Assembly: GCF_036370855.1 (NCBI RefSeq)
Contig: NC_088112.1
Span: forward strand, 12,082,469 to 12,146,468
Direction of reading: 5' to 3'
From: Dromaius novaehollandiae
Lineage: Eukaryota; Chordata; Aves; Casuariiformes; Dromaiidae
DNA: 64,000 nucleotides
Shown here: positions 12,601 through 23,835 of the stretch, piece by piece
How positions within the stretch are numbered: the first letter of the stretch is position 1
How the letters are laid out: every line of letters begins with the position of its first letter
Made by a program: the position numbers and the translations under genes
Notes under the pieces: model-generated
Databases searched by the model: none
What the model saw: the letters and a program-made list of their open reading frames with translations, nothing else
Told to the model about the DNA's origin: nothing

Positions 12601-15361
12601 AGGAGGCGCATCACATAACTCAACAGGGAGCTCTGCAATCTATCAGTCGTAATGCCCTTTTTTCTTGGTTTTCAACAGAGTTTCCTTTTGTCTTTGAAGC
12701 ATGGCATTTCCCACGTGATCTTCATCTTCCTTCCTGTAACCTACCCTGCTTTTAAATTGTGCACTTCCCATTGAAATATTTGAATCTCTCTTCTTCTTCC
12801 TCCTTGTACTCTGTTTTATGTTACAAGCCATTTGTTCAGTGCCTGCTAAATTGATGTCTCATATGTGAGCTTTTTAAACCTTGTGGGAGCAAAAGGTTCC
12901 CCTTTATTCAGAGGTTGCAGAGGTGTAATTGAGAGCAGAAATTGGCCAGCAATTCTGTTGACAGCAAGTGAACCACAACAAAATTTTGTATTTCCCTGAG
13001 GCTATTTTGGTCCTTTAGCATTAACAAGTACAACATATACTTGATTTGTCACTACGGCAAGCAGATATGGTTCTGAATGTGGGCAAGGAGCGGTTCTCTT
13101 GAGGAAGAAAGAGTTATATTTAGATAACTCTGCATTCCTGCTTAATAGAAGCTAAAGGTGGTGCTCACCCCCCTTCTCTGCATCGCTTCCAGGTTGACTT
13201 GTTCCAGCTCCAAGTGAATACGCTGCGACGTTACAAGAGACATTATAAATTGCAGACTAGGCCTGGACTCAACAAGGCTCAACTAGCAGAAGTAAGTGAT
13301 GATAGAAGTTGTATTATCTTTGTTATTAAAAAAGCTGTTCTTTTTCCTCCTCTGCTCAAATGCCCTTTTCTTGGATGCTAGTACCTTTAGTGACTCTGTG
13401 GCGCTCTCACTAGTTTGTGCTCTGCAGCAGGTTTTGGGGGATGGCGCCAACAGAAAGCAGCATGCTTTCTTTCACCTCAGGCAATCACGGAAGTCTTAGA
13501 AGCTGCCTCTTGAAAGCACGTCTTAGTAACTTGCTTTTCTCTGCTTCCTTTCCCTCCTTGTTTATAGTCACGGTCAGTTATAGTCACCTTTAGGGAACAG
13601 AAACAGATCATAGTTTCTGGTGGCCTGCGTCTTAGTCTTACCAAAATGCAAACTTACATACTAGTAGTCACTGTCATTGTTTTTTCTTTCCTCACAGCTG
13701 CTTGAACTTGTTGGAGTTGCTTATTATTCAAGGCAAAATCACTGACCATGACTTCGGATTCCATATGTCCCTCCCTTGTCCTGGCATCTTATAATTCTCT
13801 ATTAAGTTGATAAAAGGCTCTTTCCTTGGGGCCTTTACAGGTTCTTTCACACCACGTGGGATACTTGCTAAAAGCATAATTCTGTTATTTGGGCTAGTTG
13901 TGCTTGGTGTGCATCTTGAGGTGTGCGTCTGCTCTCTCTCCTGAGTTGATCTGAAGGCATTCTCTGGGAAAAGTCTCCTCTAAGCTTGGAGAAACAGTAC
14001 CAGTTACTGTATGGCAGTCAGTTTTATTTTGTTTTTTAAGTTGGGCTTTCACAACTGTCTGCCCAAAGATTGGAAAGTTTTGCTTTAAAAAACCTAAAAC
14101 AAACAGACCAAAAAAAGCCAACAAAACACTTTCTTGCTCTCTTTCAAAGCAGGCTAGGGAATGAACATACAGAATGTGTAGGATAGTGCATGTCCTCAGC
14201 AGTAGATCTGATTTGTCCTGTTCTAACTAACCAGTTCATAGTTTCTCAGTTACCTCCTGCCGTGAAGTACCACATACTTAGGCAATTTACCATAAATATG
14301 CCCAGGAGAAAAAAATAAAACTACTATGCAAGCAGAAAATAACATTAAGGGGAGCCTAACTTAAAGTTGTCACACACTTCCCAGATTTCCTGTGAAGTCT
14401 GAGCAGCTTTGACCCTACGCTGGATCCTCGTCCAGCTCCCATGCTTGAATCACTGCTGCCTGAGGCTCTTAGACACCTGCTGCTAACCCACCGTAAGGAA
14501 AACTCAAACTTCCATAAATCTTCTTGGAGTGACTCATTGCTCAGCCTGCATCAAAATCCAGTTCTGGAGCTGTGTTGGGTACCAAAAAAGTGCTTCCTCC
14601 ATATGAGAAGCAAGTCTCACCAGCTTCAAGATGTTTCTTACATTCATTTTCCAAGAAAAAGCAGCTAATGGTTCATGGCTTATGCTTATGTCAGGGAGGG
14701 GTAGACCTAGCCGAGCCCTGTCCCTCCCATTGCAAATACTCTGATGTTCGTTTTGGTGAAAGCTTATGAGTGCATTTTCCTTTAGACAAAGATTTTCATT
14801 AGCTTCACTGTTGATTCTAAATCTCTGCCACATCTGGTTCACGCAGAAAAGTGTTCCAATAGCTCTGACATTCTCATTTAAAATACTGAGATACAGGGAA
14901 AACTTGCTCTCCAAATAATCTCAGTGTGAGATGCCACTTAGGGGAGGCTATGCTGCTTTGACAGGAGGACATTCTGGCTTCCAAATTCCGCTTGTAGGTT
15001 GGCTGCAAATACTGCTGACATAGCAAGACTGTTTTCTTCATATGCACGTTCCAGCTGTAAAGAGAAAGAGAGGTAAATGAGGACTGGCAGTTTGAATTGA
15101 TGCATGTTTGCCTAAAAGTTTATTACGCTCAGTGGCCATAAAATCAGTTTTGGAAAGTGCAAAGAACCCCCAGTTATGATTATTTCTACTTTTTAATTTC
15201 AGAATTTGTCTTTTTAAATGTTGTCCTTCTAGACTGTCAGCCGTCACTTCAGGAATATTCCTGTGAATGAGAAAGAGACACTTGCTTATTTCATCTATAT
15301 GGTGAAGAACAACAAGAGCAGGCTGGATCAGAAATCAGAAGGTAGCAAGCAACTAGAATGA
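9478..15361 (+). CDS. SAP30L: SAP30L, Sin3A-associated protein p30-like (gene span, four coding exons)
   Basis: Joined exons 9478-9663, 11432-11554, 13193-13291 and 15233-15361 give 178 residues, against 183 for human SAP30L; the deficit is in the alanine/proline stretch near the N terminus. All introns are GT-AG and phase 0. SAP30L is a nuclear and nucleolar adaptor of the Sin3-HDAC co-repressor that binds DNA and phosphoinositides through an atypical zinc finger. The expected C2CH ligands are present: Cys24/Cys25, Cys33, Cys69 and His72, split between exons 1 and 2. A basic nuclear localisation stretch follows at residues 80-87. Residues 104-178 form the region known to bind Sin3 PAH3. The start M-N-G-F-S-T-E-E-D, the V-R-H-L after residue 62 and the ending K-Q-L-E identify SAP30L rather than its paralogue SAP30. 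The ATG has a purine at -3; an out-of-frame ATG lies four bases further on. Confidence 0.97.
9664..11431 (+). other. SAP30L intron 1
   Basis: It starts with GTGAGT and ends with a good pyrimidine tract and TTCTTAG. The first 400 bases continue the CpG island; the rest is AT-rich. No other gene or RNA was recognised in it. Confidence 0.92.
11432..11554 (+). CDS. SAP30L: SAP30L coding exon 2
   Basis: Encodes residues 63-103: the second half of the zinc finger (Cys69, His72), the basic nuclear localisation signal and an acidic, serine-containing linker. The length of 123 bases is a multiple of three, so skipping it keeps the frame but destroys the zinc finger. The donor GTTAGT is weaker than those of exons 1 and 3. 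The exon begins with GTGAGG directly after the acceptor AG, so it resembles a donor site. Confidence 0.96.
11555..13192 (+). other. SAP30L intron 2
   Basis: GT-AG intron ending in CTTCCAG. It is mostly AT-rich and contains one CTCF-like motif at 12292-12303. No exon-like open frame with homology was seen. Confidence 0.92.
13193..13291 (+). CDS. SAP30L: SAP30L coding exon 3
   Basis: Encodes residues 104-136, from [14 protein letters not shown] to L-A-E, the start of the Sin3-binding region. It is 99 bases, a multiple of three, with the strong donor GTAAGT. Confidence 0.96.
13292..15232 (+). other. SAP30L intron 3
   Basis: GT-AG intron ending in TTCTAG. AT-rich with no recognisable gene. A 126-codon open frame on the - strand at 14534-14914 looks like chance. 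Confidence 0.92.
15233..15361 (+). CDS. SAP30L: SAP30L coding exon 4 and stop
   Basis: Encodes residues 137-178, beginning [10 protein letters not shown] and ending K-Q-L-E, then TGA at 15359-15361. It completes the Sin3 PAH3-binding region. Confidence 0.96.
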   Translation, partial: TVSRHFRNIPVNEKETLAYFIYMVKNNKSRLDQKSEGSKQLE

Positions 15362-18300
15362 GGATTAACAGGACTTGGAATAAGAGAGACCTTGAAGGAA
15401 CAGATGGTATTGTGCATTTTAGGTATATAAAAACTGTTGAAGTATATTGTAAATTTTTTTTTAAATGCAGTAAGTCTGGATGACAGAAAATATAGACATT
15501 CTTATCAGGAATATTTGAACACATGTGACCAGCATGTTTCTGAAGACTTCTCTTCCCCTCATTTCAAAGTCATATTGGAATAAAGAAACAAGGATAATGG
15601 GGAAACAAAGTAAATCTGTAGGACCATGGAGTTTATCAACTTGGTGTTTTAAACCATTTCTGGAAATCTACATCTCAGTGCAATTTAGACCACAAATGGA
15701 GTTTATTCACTGAATTCAGACTGCATCACAAAACCACCATGCAATTTATCTTGGCACAGGACTGGAATAGCAGCAGAGAGCAAATTTGTAATCAAGGTGC
15801 ATTGGTCAGAAGTTTGTCTGAAGCTTGATCCCTGCCTACACATGATTTGTCTTGCCTTGAGCCAGTGCTTCAAGTCCCAAACTTCTACAAATGCTTCAGC
15901 ACACCAAATCTACTCCAGTGAATGTTACTTGACCAGTCTGAATTTTTTTTCCCAACATGGAAGCCAAATAACTCATTGAAATTGGGGTTTTTTTTTTAAT
16001 TTCTTTTATTTAAGAACTTGCTACTTAATTGTCCGTAAGCATTTGAGAACTTCTGTGTTTCCTCAGAATGTGGTATTAAGGCAAATGTAGCTTTATTTGC
16101 TGGGTTTGATCATGTTGATAGAAGTGCTTATTTAAATCACTCAGTTGTGTGGTTTCCCTCATACTCAAGGCTCAGCAATGGTAGGTGAAACAGCAGGTTA
16201 AGACATCTGCCTTTTAATCTCTGTGTCAGATCAGGTATCAGTCACAAGTGACATGAATTTTATACTGGAGTTAGTCTTTAGCAGATGTCACAAAACTGCC
16301 ATGTAGACTAGTGTGCTTGGCAGTCTCCATTTAGCATAAAGCGTATTTATGTTAATGGGTGTAGCACCATAATCAGAGTAGTGAACTAACTGGAGCATGT
16401 TGCGTTTCATCTGTCTCTGCAAGTGGGCAAAAAGTGCTGAAGCACTCATCTCTTGTGAGCGTTACATGTGCTTTCATAAGAATTCTGTGAAACAGGGTGG
16501 TGTGCTGGTGCTCCCTAACTGGGCGCTATAGGAGGAAATCACTCTGATTTTGTTATTTAAAGCCAAGGTGTCCTTATAAATAACACAGTGGTTATTTAGG
16601 CAAAAGGAGCTTATAAAAGTGTTCGTTGTGAATGACTTCTCCAGTGACCTCAAATTCTGTTCAAGGGGATCTTGTGATTTTTTTTTTAAAGCACCACTCT
16701 GTTTCCTTGCTGTCCTAACCAATGTCTCCATTCTGTTACGAGATGCCAAGACTCCTCTTAGAGTGTATTCTCAACAAGCCTTAAGCAACGAACTGAACAG
16801 TGGAAAATATTGGCTAGCATTTTGTCAATGGCAGGTTTTAATATTCCAAAACTGGACGAAGCTTTGTTGAAGAACTAAACATGCAGGTCAAAATCCCAAC
16901 TCAGTACTGCATCACGTATTTTGTAAGGCATGAAGGGTTCACCCAGTGAAGCTCTTGTTGAAGCTCTCCTAGGATCTCTTTACCAATCAAGTCACGATTT
17001 TAAAGCAAGCTGTTTGCATCAGCTTTGAAGTGTTTGCTAATATTCCAAATACATGTGCAACAGACTTAAAAATGTTGAAGTCCTGTGTCATACGCAGAAA
17101 TATTCTGTTATGGTACATGTCCCATTTGTAAAGTTTTGAGGAGTGGTTGCTTCAGCGTTTCCTCATTCGATTCAGTGTGGATTTTAAGAACATCAGACGG
17201 AAGAGGGGTTCAAGGAATGAGGAGAGAATGTCTTAGGTCAGTATTTCATGAATGTTTAAAAGCTTCCTAATTACACTGGTCCTATCCTTATTGAAAGGAT
17301 GGAGTAATCCCCACATTAGTCAATGTGATCTGGCTTCTCTCATTCAGGACAGGTAGTTATGAGGGTATGTTCTCTGAATGCATGTTCCTTTTGAAAGCTT
17401 TCATGTAATCAGGGGATATTACCAAGAGAAAATGAGTTTCTGAGTTGAGAGGGTATTGCCTCTTCATAACTTCTAGACCAAAATTGTGAAAATGCAGTTT
17501 GTTTGGGGGGGGGGGTTATTTTTTTGTTGTGGGATTTCTTATTTCTAAGAGTAAATAAATCTGTTGCAGTGTTTTAGCAGCCAGCAGCAAAATGATTCTT
17601 TTCACACAAATATGGTGGCAGGTTCCATCTGTTCAGGAGTATTCACTGGTATGGTTTTGTGTGGAGGGGGTATCCAGGAACCGCCGCCCCCCCCCCCCCC
17701 CCCCCGAAAAATAGTCAATTCATGTAAAATGTCATTATTGTTGGTTTTACTCTTAAAGCAATTACACTTTTTGAAAAAAATCTTAGTGAATTGTGATGAT
17801 GAAAAGATGTTTACCAGCCATTAGCAGTTGTTTATAAGGTGGTAAGCTTGGAGGCAAGACACCAAAGAAACAGAAGAATCTTTGGCTGTCAGACCCCATG
17901 GCCTTGTAAACCCTTGCAAATGCCTTATTATCTTGTTCTCAACTTAGCTAGAGCAAAAAGCCTTGAGCAAAAGAAAGCTGATGTCTTTTTTGGAAGGGTT
18001 AGCCACTTTGTGGCTGCCATGCTGTAAACTGAAGTCACACGTCAATTCAGTAGCAATATCCATGTTCAGGGTGCCTGTGATTCTTGAAAAGCATTTAGTG
18101 TCTAATAACCAGAAAACGCAACAATGCAATTGTCATTCTATGTAATACCATTCTGTGTATTTGATCCCGTATGCTGCATGCCAATTAAAAAGACTTTCCA
18201 ACTTTTTTTCTTAAAAAAAGGAGAAAAAAGAAAAAAAGAAATTCAAAGTAAACGTGTTTGAACCTCACACATGTGAAGCCATGAGGTAGGATATTTTCTC

Positions 18301-20300
18301 AGCACTTTTAAGATGGGACTCGTTGGAAAGGTGGAAGACCCAAATCGCTTTGGCTGGCATGATGAGACTTTTTTTTTTCTCTTGCATTTTGTTTTTCACA
18401 GATGGGCCTTAAATTCTGTCTAGCTTTGAACCATGGAGCACAAGCCTTGGGGGCAGGGAGGATGACCACGTGTCACCTTCCACCTATAATTCTGGAACTC
18501 TTATTTCTTACAAGTCTGCATAGGTGACATTCACCGTGGGACAGAGGAATCATCTTTAAAGCCCTCCGGCCATTACGTACCCTATTTCAATTACATAGCC
18601 TAATTCAATTCTCATTGAAGAGCTGCATTAACTTCATTGACTTCTGATCAGATTCAAAGCCATTAGTATAAAATACAAATAATGTGGAAATATCTCTTCC
18701 AGGCTTAATTTTATCCTGTATGCTGACCCTCTGCTCTCTTTAAGGAAAGAAGAAAATTATTGCTGGTAATTATTGGCTTGAGCTCAACTCAAGGGAGTTT
18801 GAAGTGTGTGAAGACTTGAGTTGGTGGCAATTTGATGGCTGAAAAGTGCAAATATATCCAAGGAGGCTCTGTTTGCATGCAGTTTTCATAAATCTCTGCA
18901 TCTCAAGCAATATTGTATATCAACCTGAAGTAAACAATTGCATTAAAAGATAATGTTTCTTTTGCCAGGCACTTTGGATGTTTGGACTGAGAAAAGCAGA
19001 GGAGGCATGTTTGTACTGTTTGCCCCCAATACTCTGGTGTCCCAGTTTTTCTTAGAAACGTGGCTATAAACCATTTGATACCCTGGTGTGCAAGACTTGA
19101 CCAAAATACATTGTCTGGCATTAAAAGTCTTAAGTGCAAGCCGGTTTTAGAGGCTTTGAAATCAAGAGCCAAAATAATGCACAGTAAGTGTATGTTTCAA
19201 GCAAGTCATGATAGCAAAGAGAAGATGAAACAGAACGTGGTCCCTGGAGAGACTGAATGAAACACTTCCACTGTTAGCAGCGTGGGAGAAGATTTGTTCT
19301 GTGTTAACTTTTGTAATGGATGTTTAATGAGAGGAGAAGGGGAAAGCTGTGCACTTTATGTCTTTTGGTTGAGCCAAATGTGAATACCAATGGGAGATCT
19401 TCAGCAGTAACTGCAGTTGGAGGGGGAAGGAATGGTCTGCTGCAGGACTGCATGTTTAAATTGGTGGATTGTTATACTTTCCTGGAGCACTAGCGTCACT
19501 TTGCCTCTACAGTTTAAAAAAAGTGGGTAAGATGAGGTATCCTCCCTTACAAAAGGAGTCCTTGTCCTGCCCAGAGCATTGACTGAAGAGTCCCAAAGGT
19601 GAAAGAATGTTGTTGATGCCTCACATCTCTTGACACTGATGCCCTTTAGCCATCTCTAGCTTATCAAGTTAGGGAGTTCTTGTTTTCCACTTTCAAAGTG
19701 CAAGTTAACTGTTATGATGTAAGATAACTCCTTGCACTTTTCACAGCTAACTCTGGTCTCGCCTTTTTGACTTGCCTGTTTGGAATGAATTCAATGGTTG
19801 AAGGAAGTGTGGGGGGATTGGGGGGCTCCTGCCTTAAATCTGAACTTCCCTTGCAAGCAACTCTGCAGGCCATCCTGTACATCAGCAGGTAGCTGAGCCC
19901 CAACGGGGCAAGGTTTGTTTCTGTCCTAGCTACAGCTGTCCACTCTGCAGCGAGAGTGCAGGGGAGGTGAATAGTAGATAACTTGCAGAATGGCTTGGAG
20001 TGTTTTAACAGGCTTACTGGGAGAGAAAAGTGTGTTCCCTCTTCTGTTTCTGGCCTCCATGTGTTGTGCTGATCTTATGCCAAATGTTTTGGACACCTTG
20101 TATTTTTAACTGTGTAATATAGGTGTGTATTGTTAAAGCAACGTAGTAACTTATAGGAAAACTGTAGAACTCATTTCTCTGAGGTGTAGGAAATGTCCAG
20201 CTTCCACTGTGTATGAGACTTTAACTCTGTACTGTCTGACAAAGATGAAAATGCCGAATTTCACTTTAATAAATGATCTATCTAGCAATAAGGTCTGTGT
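15362..20300 (+). other. Probable SAP30L 3' UTR (extent uncertain)
   Basis: AT-rich sequence without genes follows the stop. Candidate AATAAA signals occur at 15579-15584, 17554-17559 and 20268-20273. The last has the best GU-rich downstream context and would give a UTR of about 4.9 kb. The sequence alone does not prove which is used. G-run (17505-17515) and C-run (17687-17705) homopolymers lie inside. Confidence 0.45.
20268..20273 (+). terminator. Candidate distal SAP30L polyadenylation signal
   Basis: AATAAA followed within about 20-50 bases by a T/GT-rich stretch ('tctgtgtttccttctgtgt'), the usual arrangement of a cleavage site. Use by SAP30L is inferred from strand and lack of an intervening gene. 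Confidence 0.4.
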
Positions 20301-23300
20301 TTCCTTCTGTGTTTGCCTTTCTGCATTTAGAATATTTGGCTCCAGATCCCAGGGAGTCGTGCTTTGCATGGTTGTGTTGTGCCAGGCTTCTCTGATTCAC
20401 TGTCCTTTCCCTCTGCCTCCCTGGGCTGAAAATATTGCAGACATGGAGGGGAGAATGGCTCTTGCAGCTAGGGAATGTCAAGCCTGAAGTAGCAAAGTCA
20501 AGTGATGGGATTTTTTTTATGACAAAGCTGTGTGGGTGGCATAGGCACAAATCATGGAGTCTTTCAAATGCAACCAAAAGACCTTGCAAGCAAGATGAAG
20601 TCAGTTGGATAGCCACATTATTCTGTATTCTAGGGAATGCTGGGCTTTCCTACGATGGCTTTTTTTCCACCTATCATGAACTGTCAGTCAAGTGCAGCAT
20701 CTCATTTGATTCATCTGTTTCCTAATGAATCTCCTTTATGTCTAGATCAAGCCTGTGCTTCTGCTTCCTTCAAAAGTACACCCTTGGCCATCTTCCACGC
20801 ATGGCTTCAGCTGATGAGGTGGATGCTGCTCCAGAGCACTGCTGAGAGGTAGCACCCCAGTGTTAAATCAGTTGAGCTGAGGGTCATTGACATTCCCTTC
20901 CTTTCCCATGAAGTGCTTTGTTTAGTTTAATATCATTTCTTTTTCCCATATTGCTCTTCCTCCTGACCATCGTGCTGCAAATGACATGGCAAAGGCTTTT
21001 TGCTGTAGTGAGACTGTGATGCCAGAAGTTGGGGCTTGAATACTTTGTTCTGCTGAACTCTGATACGGAATTTCCTAAGGCTGTGCTGGCATTGTCTGAG
21101 GTATATTTAGACTTCATTTTTAGGCAGGAAAGAGGCTGTAGGGTAGCTTTTCAGACTTCTGGGCTCTTCTAGAGGAAGGGATAATAGGATGTTGAGAGGT
21201 TTATACCCAAATACATGACCTGAATTTATCATCACCAAAATAAATCGCACTGTTGATATGCAGTAAAGATTTGCATGTGCATTTCTCACCTAAACAATCC
21301 CACAGCACTTACTGTATTCTTATTCCTTGGTTCCGTCTTACGGCAAACTGACCTGTCTGCTCATCATCGTTGAATTAATGGCAAGTGCTAAAACATGCTC
21401 TGGAAGGAAGGTGGCAGCTTATGTTGCTGCCATTCCTGTTTGCTATGTCCATGGCTTCCAGCCATGAAGAACTTGTCTATTTATACTGGCAGCCATGCCT
21501 GTCCTTGCAGGAAATGCATGGTCCCCCTTGTCCTGCATCCCCGGGTAGTAGTTTTCAATAGTGAGAGTGAGGAACTGGGGGTAGGAAGGGAAGGGACCTT
21601 GGAAAACTAGAGTAAATCATGCAGATGCTTTACTCTGTGATGGGAAACAATCAGTGATTGGTACTTATGTGCGAGTCTAACATTACCTTAGGTAAAAACA
21701 GACCAGGATCTATTGTAGAGCTGGGAGAGATTGAACTGGCACATCAGAAACAAATCCCAGTGTGCTCAGTGCTTGCATTTGTGGATGTGTCTGGAGGCTT
21801 TTGTGATGAACCAGGATCTTGTGCGAGGAAGCATGCTGCTGTGCCTCAGAAGTATTGTCCCTCTCTCAGGAAGCTCTCCATTGAAGACGACAAGACTAGA
21901 GATGCCACAGGCAAGCAGGGGAGCATCATGAAACAAGGAACAAGGGTGGATCACTTCACAGGCCATCACCTGAGCTATAACCAAAGGAGGAGGACAGCTG
22001 TAAGCAGCAGCAGGTGCCACCTCTGTCACGAGAGGGTGTACTGGAAACTCCAGTGATATAAATAAGCTCTGCAGATTGATCTGTTATTTATACACACTAA
22101 TAGATAATGCTGCTTAATCTCATGCTGGCTTCCTGCCAAGAAGCCCACAGAAGATTTCATAGTCAAAACCAAGGAGGAATCTGTTCAATCTCTTTTTAAT
22201 ATGTTTACACTGGGAAATTGGACAAACATCAGATTGATCTGATCAGCCTGAAGTTGCACATCCCTCTCTCTGCTTGCTGCTGCCGTATGAGGGCAGTGTT
22301 AGCTCAGCAACCTGGGTGGTGGGTGCTGTGCAGCCAGCTGCACCTCTGAGCCCAGGGCTGCATGCAGCTGGCGGGGGGACCAGAGCCATTTTCCTGTCCC
22401 GAAGATGGCTCTGCTGCAGGAGCTGGCTGTGCTTGTCAGATACCGGAAGTGGGATTATACTGTAGTGGGATGTGGAGATCATAAAAACGGTTTGTTTGGG
22501 TTTTTTCCTGGTGGAGATTGAAATTGAACATGTCCGATTCTCCGCATGAGCCTTCCTCTGGCGGCCTCACAAGGCTGATATAAACCAGGCTTCAGTCTCT
22601 CTGCTCCCCAGCAGAAAGGGCAGCACAGAGGACTGGGGAAAAATGTGAATGTGGATTTAATGGTTTTATGTTTTAGAGATGTGGTCTAGCAGGCTGAGTT
22701 TGGAGGGGAGAGCCTCGGGGCAGGCTTTCCTTTTCTTATTTCCTTGTATCCAATAAGGGATGACTGCACAGCTCTGCCAGCACTCAATCTCACTTTGCCA
22801 GGAGCTGGAGCTGATTTCACATCTCTTATCCTTGCGAGCAATGTTGGCTTCTGCCCCAAGTACCTCAAAGCCCCCTAATGTGCTTTTACTTAATTGTTTT
22901 GGAAGGTTTTCCAAGATCTGCTTCCTTTCTGTGTTTCGGGAAGTGCTCCGTGATGGCTGCAGCATCCTCAGCGGGAGCACCAAGGTGGAAACGGAGCTGC
23001 CTGCATAGAAAGTAGCAGAAACCGTGAGACAGGTAAAGAAAGAAGTGTCAGGTAGGTGAGATGGTTGTGCTACTCCTTCTCCTGCTACTGCCACAGGGTT
23101 AGAGCATGTCCCTGAGACTACCAAGGGACCTGAGAGCACAGTGACAGGCACAGCATTAGCAAGCTCACTAACCCAGGCTGCCATCACAAAGCAGGGAGGA
23201 GGCTCTGAGTGCAGGAGGTGTGTGAACATTACCTCTCTCTTCCTTGCACTGTGTGGGCAAGTCTCCCTTTAGAAAGGGGAAGGCGGTGGGTTGCATCCAG

Positions 23301-23710
23301 CCGTCCCGGAGCCAGCTTGTTTGTAGTTCGGTTTGGCGTCTGTGTTTTTGCCAACTCCTGTGCCTGTTGAGCAGGCTGGAGGCCAGCAGCCATGGCCTGG
23401 CAGGCAGCCCTGAGCCTCTGATCCCCTCTGTCTGGTGGCTTGCCATCTAAATCATAGGCCTTTCATGGGGCTGGGGTGGGAAAGGCAGGTGCCACATCCA
23501 GCCCCTCTGCGTGGAGGCACGAGGAAAACAGCCCAGCATCTTTCCAGCTTTGCCTTGCCACAATGGCATCCCAAAATGGTGCCATTCAGCTCTTCCTTCT
23601 CTGTGCCAAGCAGGTTGACGTTCTCATTGATCCAAACCCACCTTCCCAATGGAACCAATCCCCCCCCCTCCCCCCCGGAATTTCTACTGGTTTTCTGGGC
23701 ATAAGTCCCG

Positions 23711-23835
23711 GCCCTTGCACAGAAAGCTGGACTGAGATTCAGGAGCCCTTTGTGCTCTGCTGCTGGCCTTGACTAAGCTCCACCTTCAGTGCCTCCATTT
23801 TCCCGGGAATAAAATGCAGGTTGAAGGCTCTTCCC
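23711..23835 (+). repeat. MIR-like SINE relic
   Basis: The order 'agctggactgagattcagga', a degraded 'ctctgctgctggccttgac', 'agctccacctt', 'gtgcctccattttccc' and 'gaataaaatg' follows the MIR body in the form common in reptiles. Diverged but colinear over about 120 bases. Confidence 0.5.

Noticed and set aside
14534-14914. 126-codon ORF on the - strand in SAP30L intron 3
   Set aside because: No family resemblance, no promoter or polyadenylation context; consistent with chance.
9478-15361. Identity as SAP30 with the HAND gene as HAND2
   Set aside because: The start [19 protein letters not shown] and K-Q-L-E are SAP30L features, and the HAND gene starts M-N-L-V and has HAND1-type N- and C-terminal sequences.
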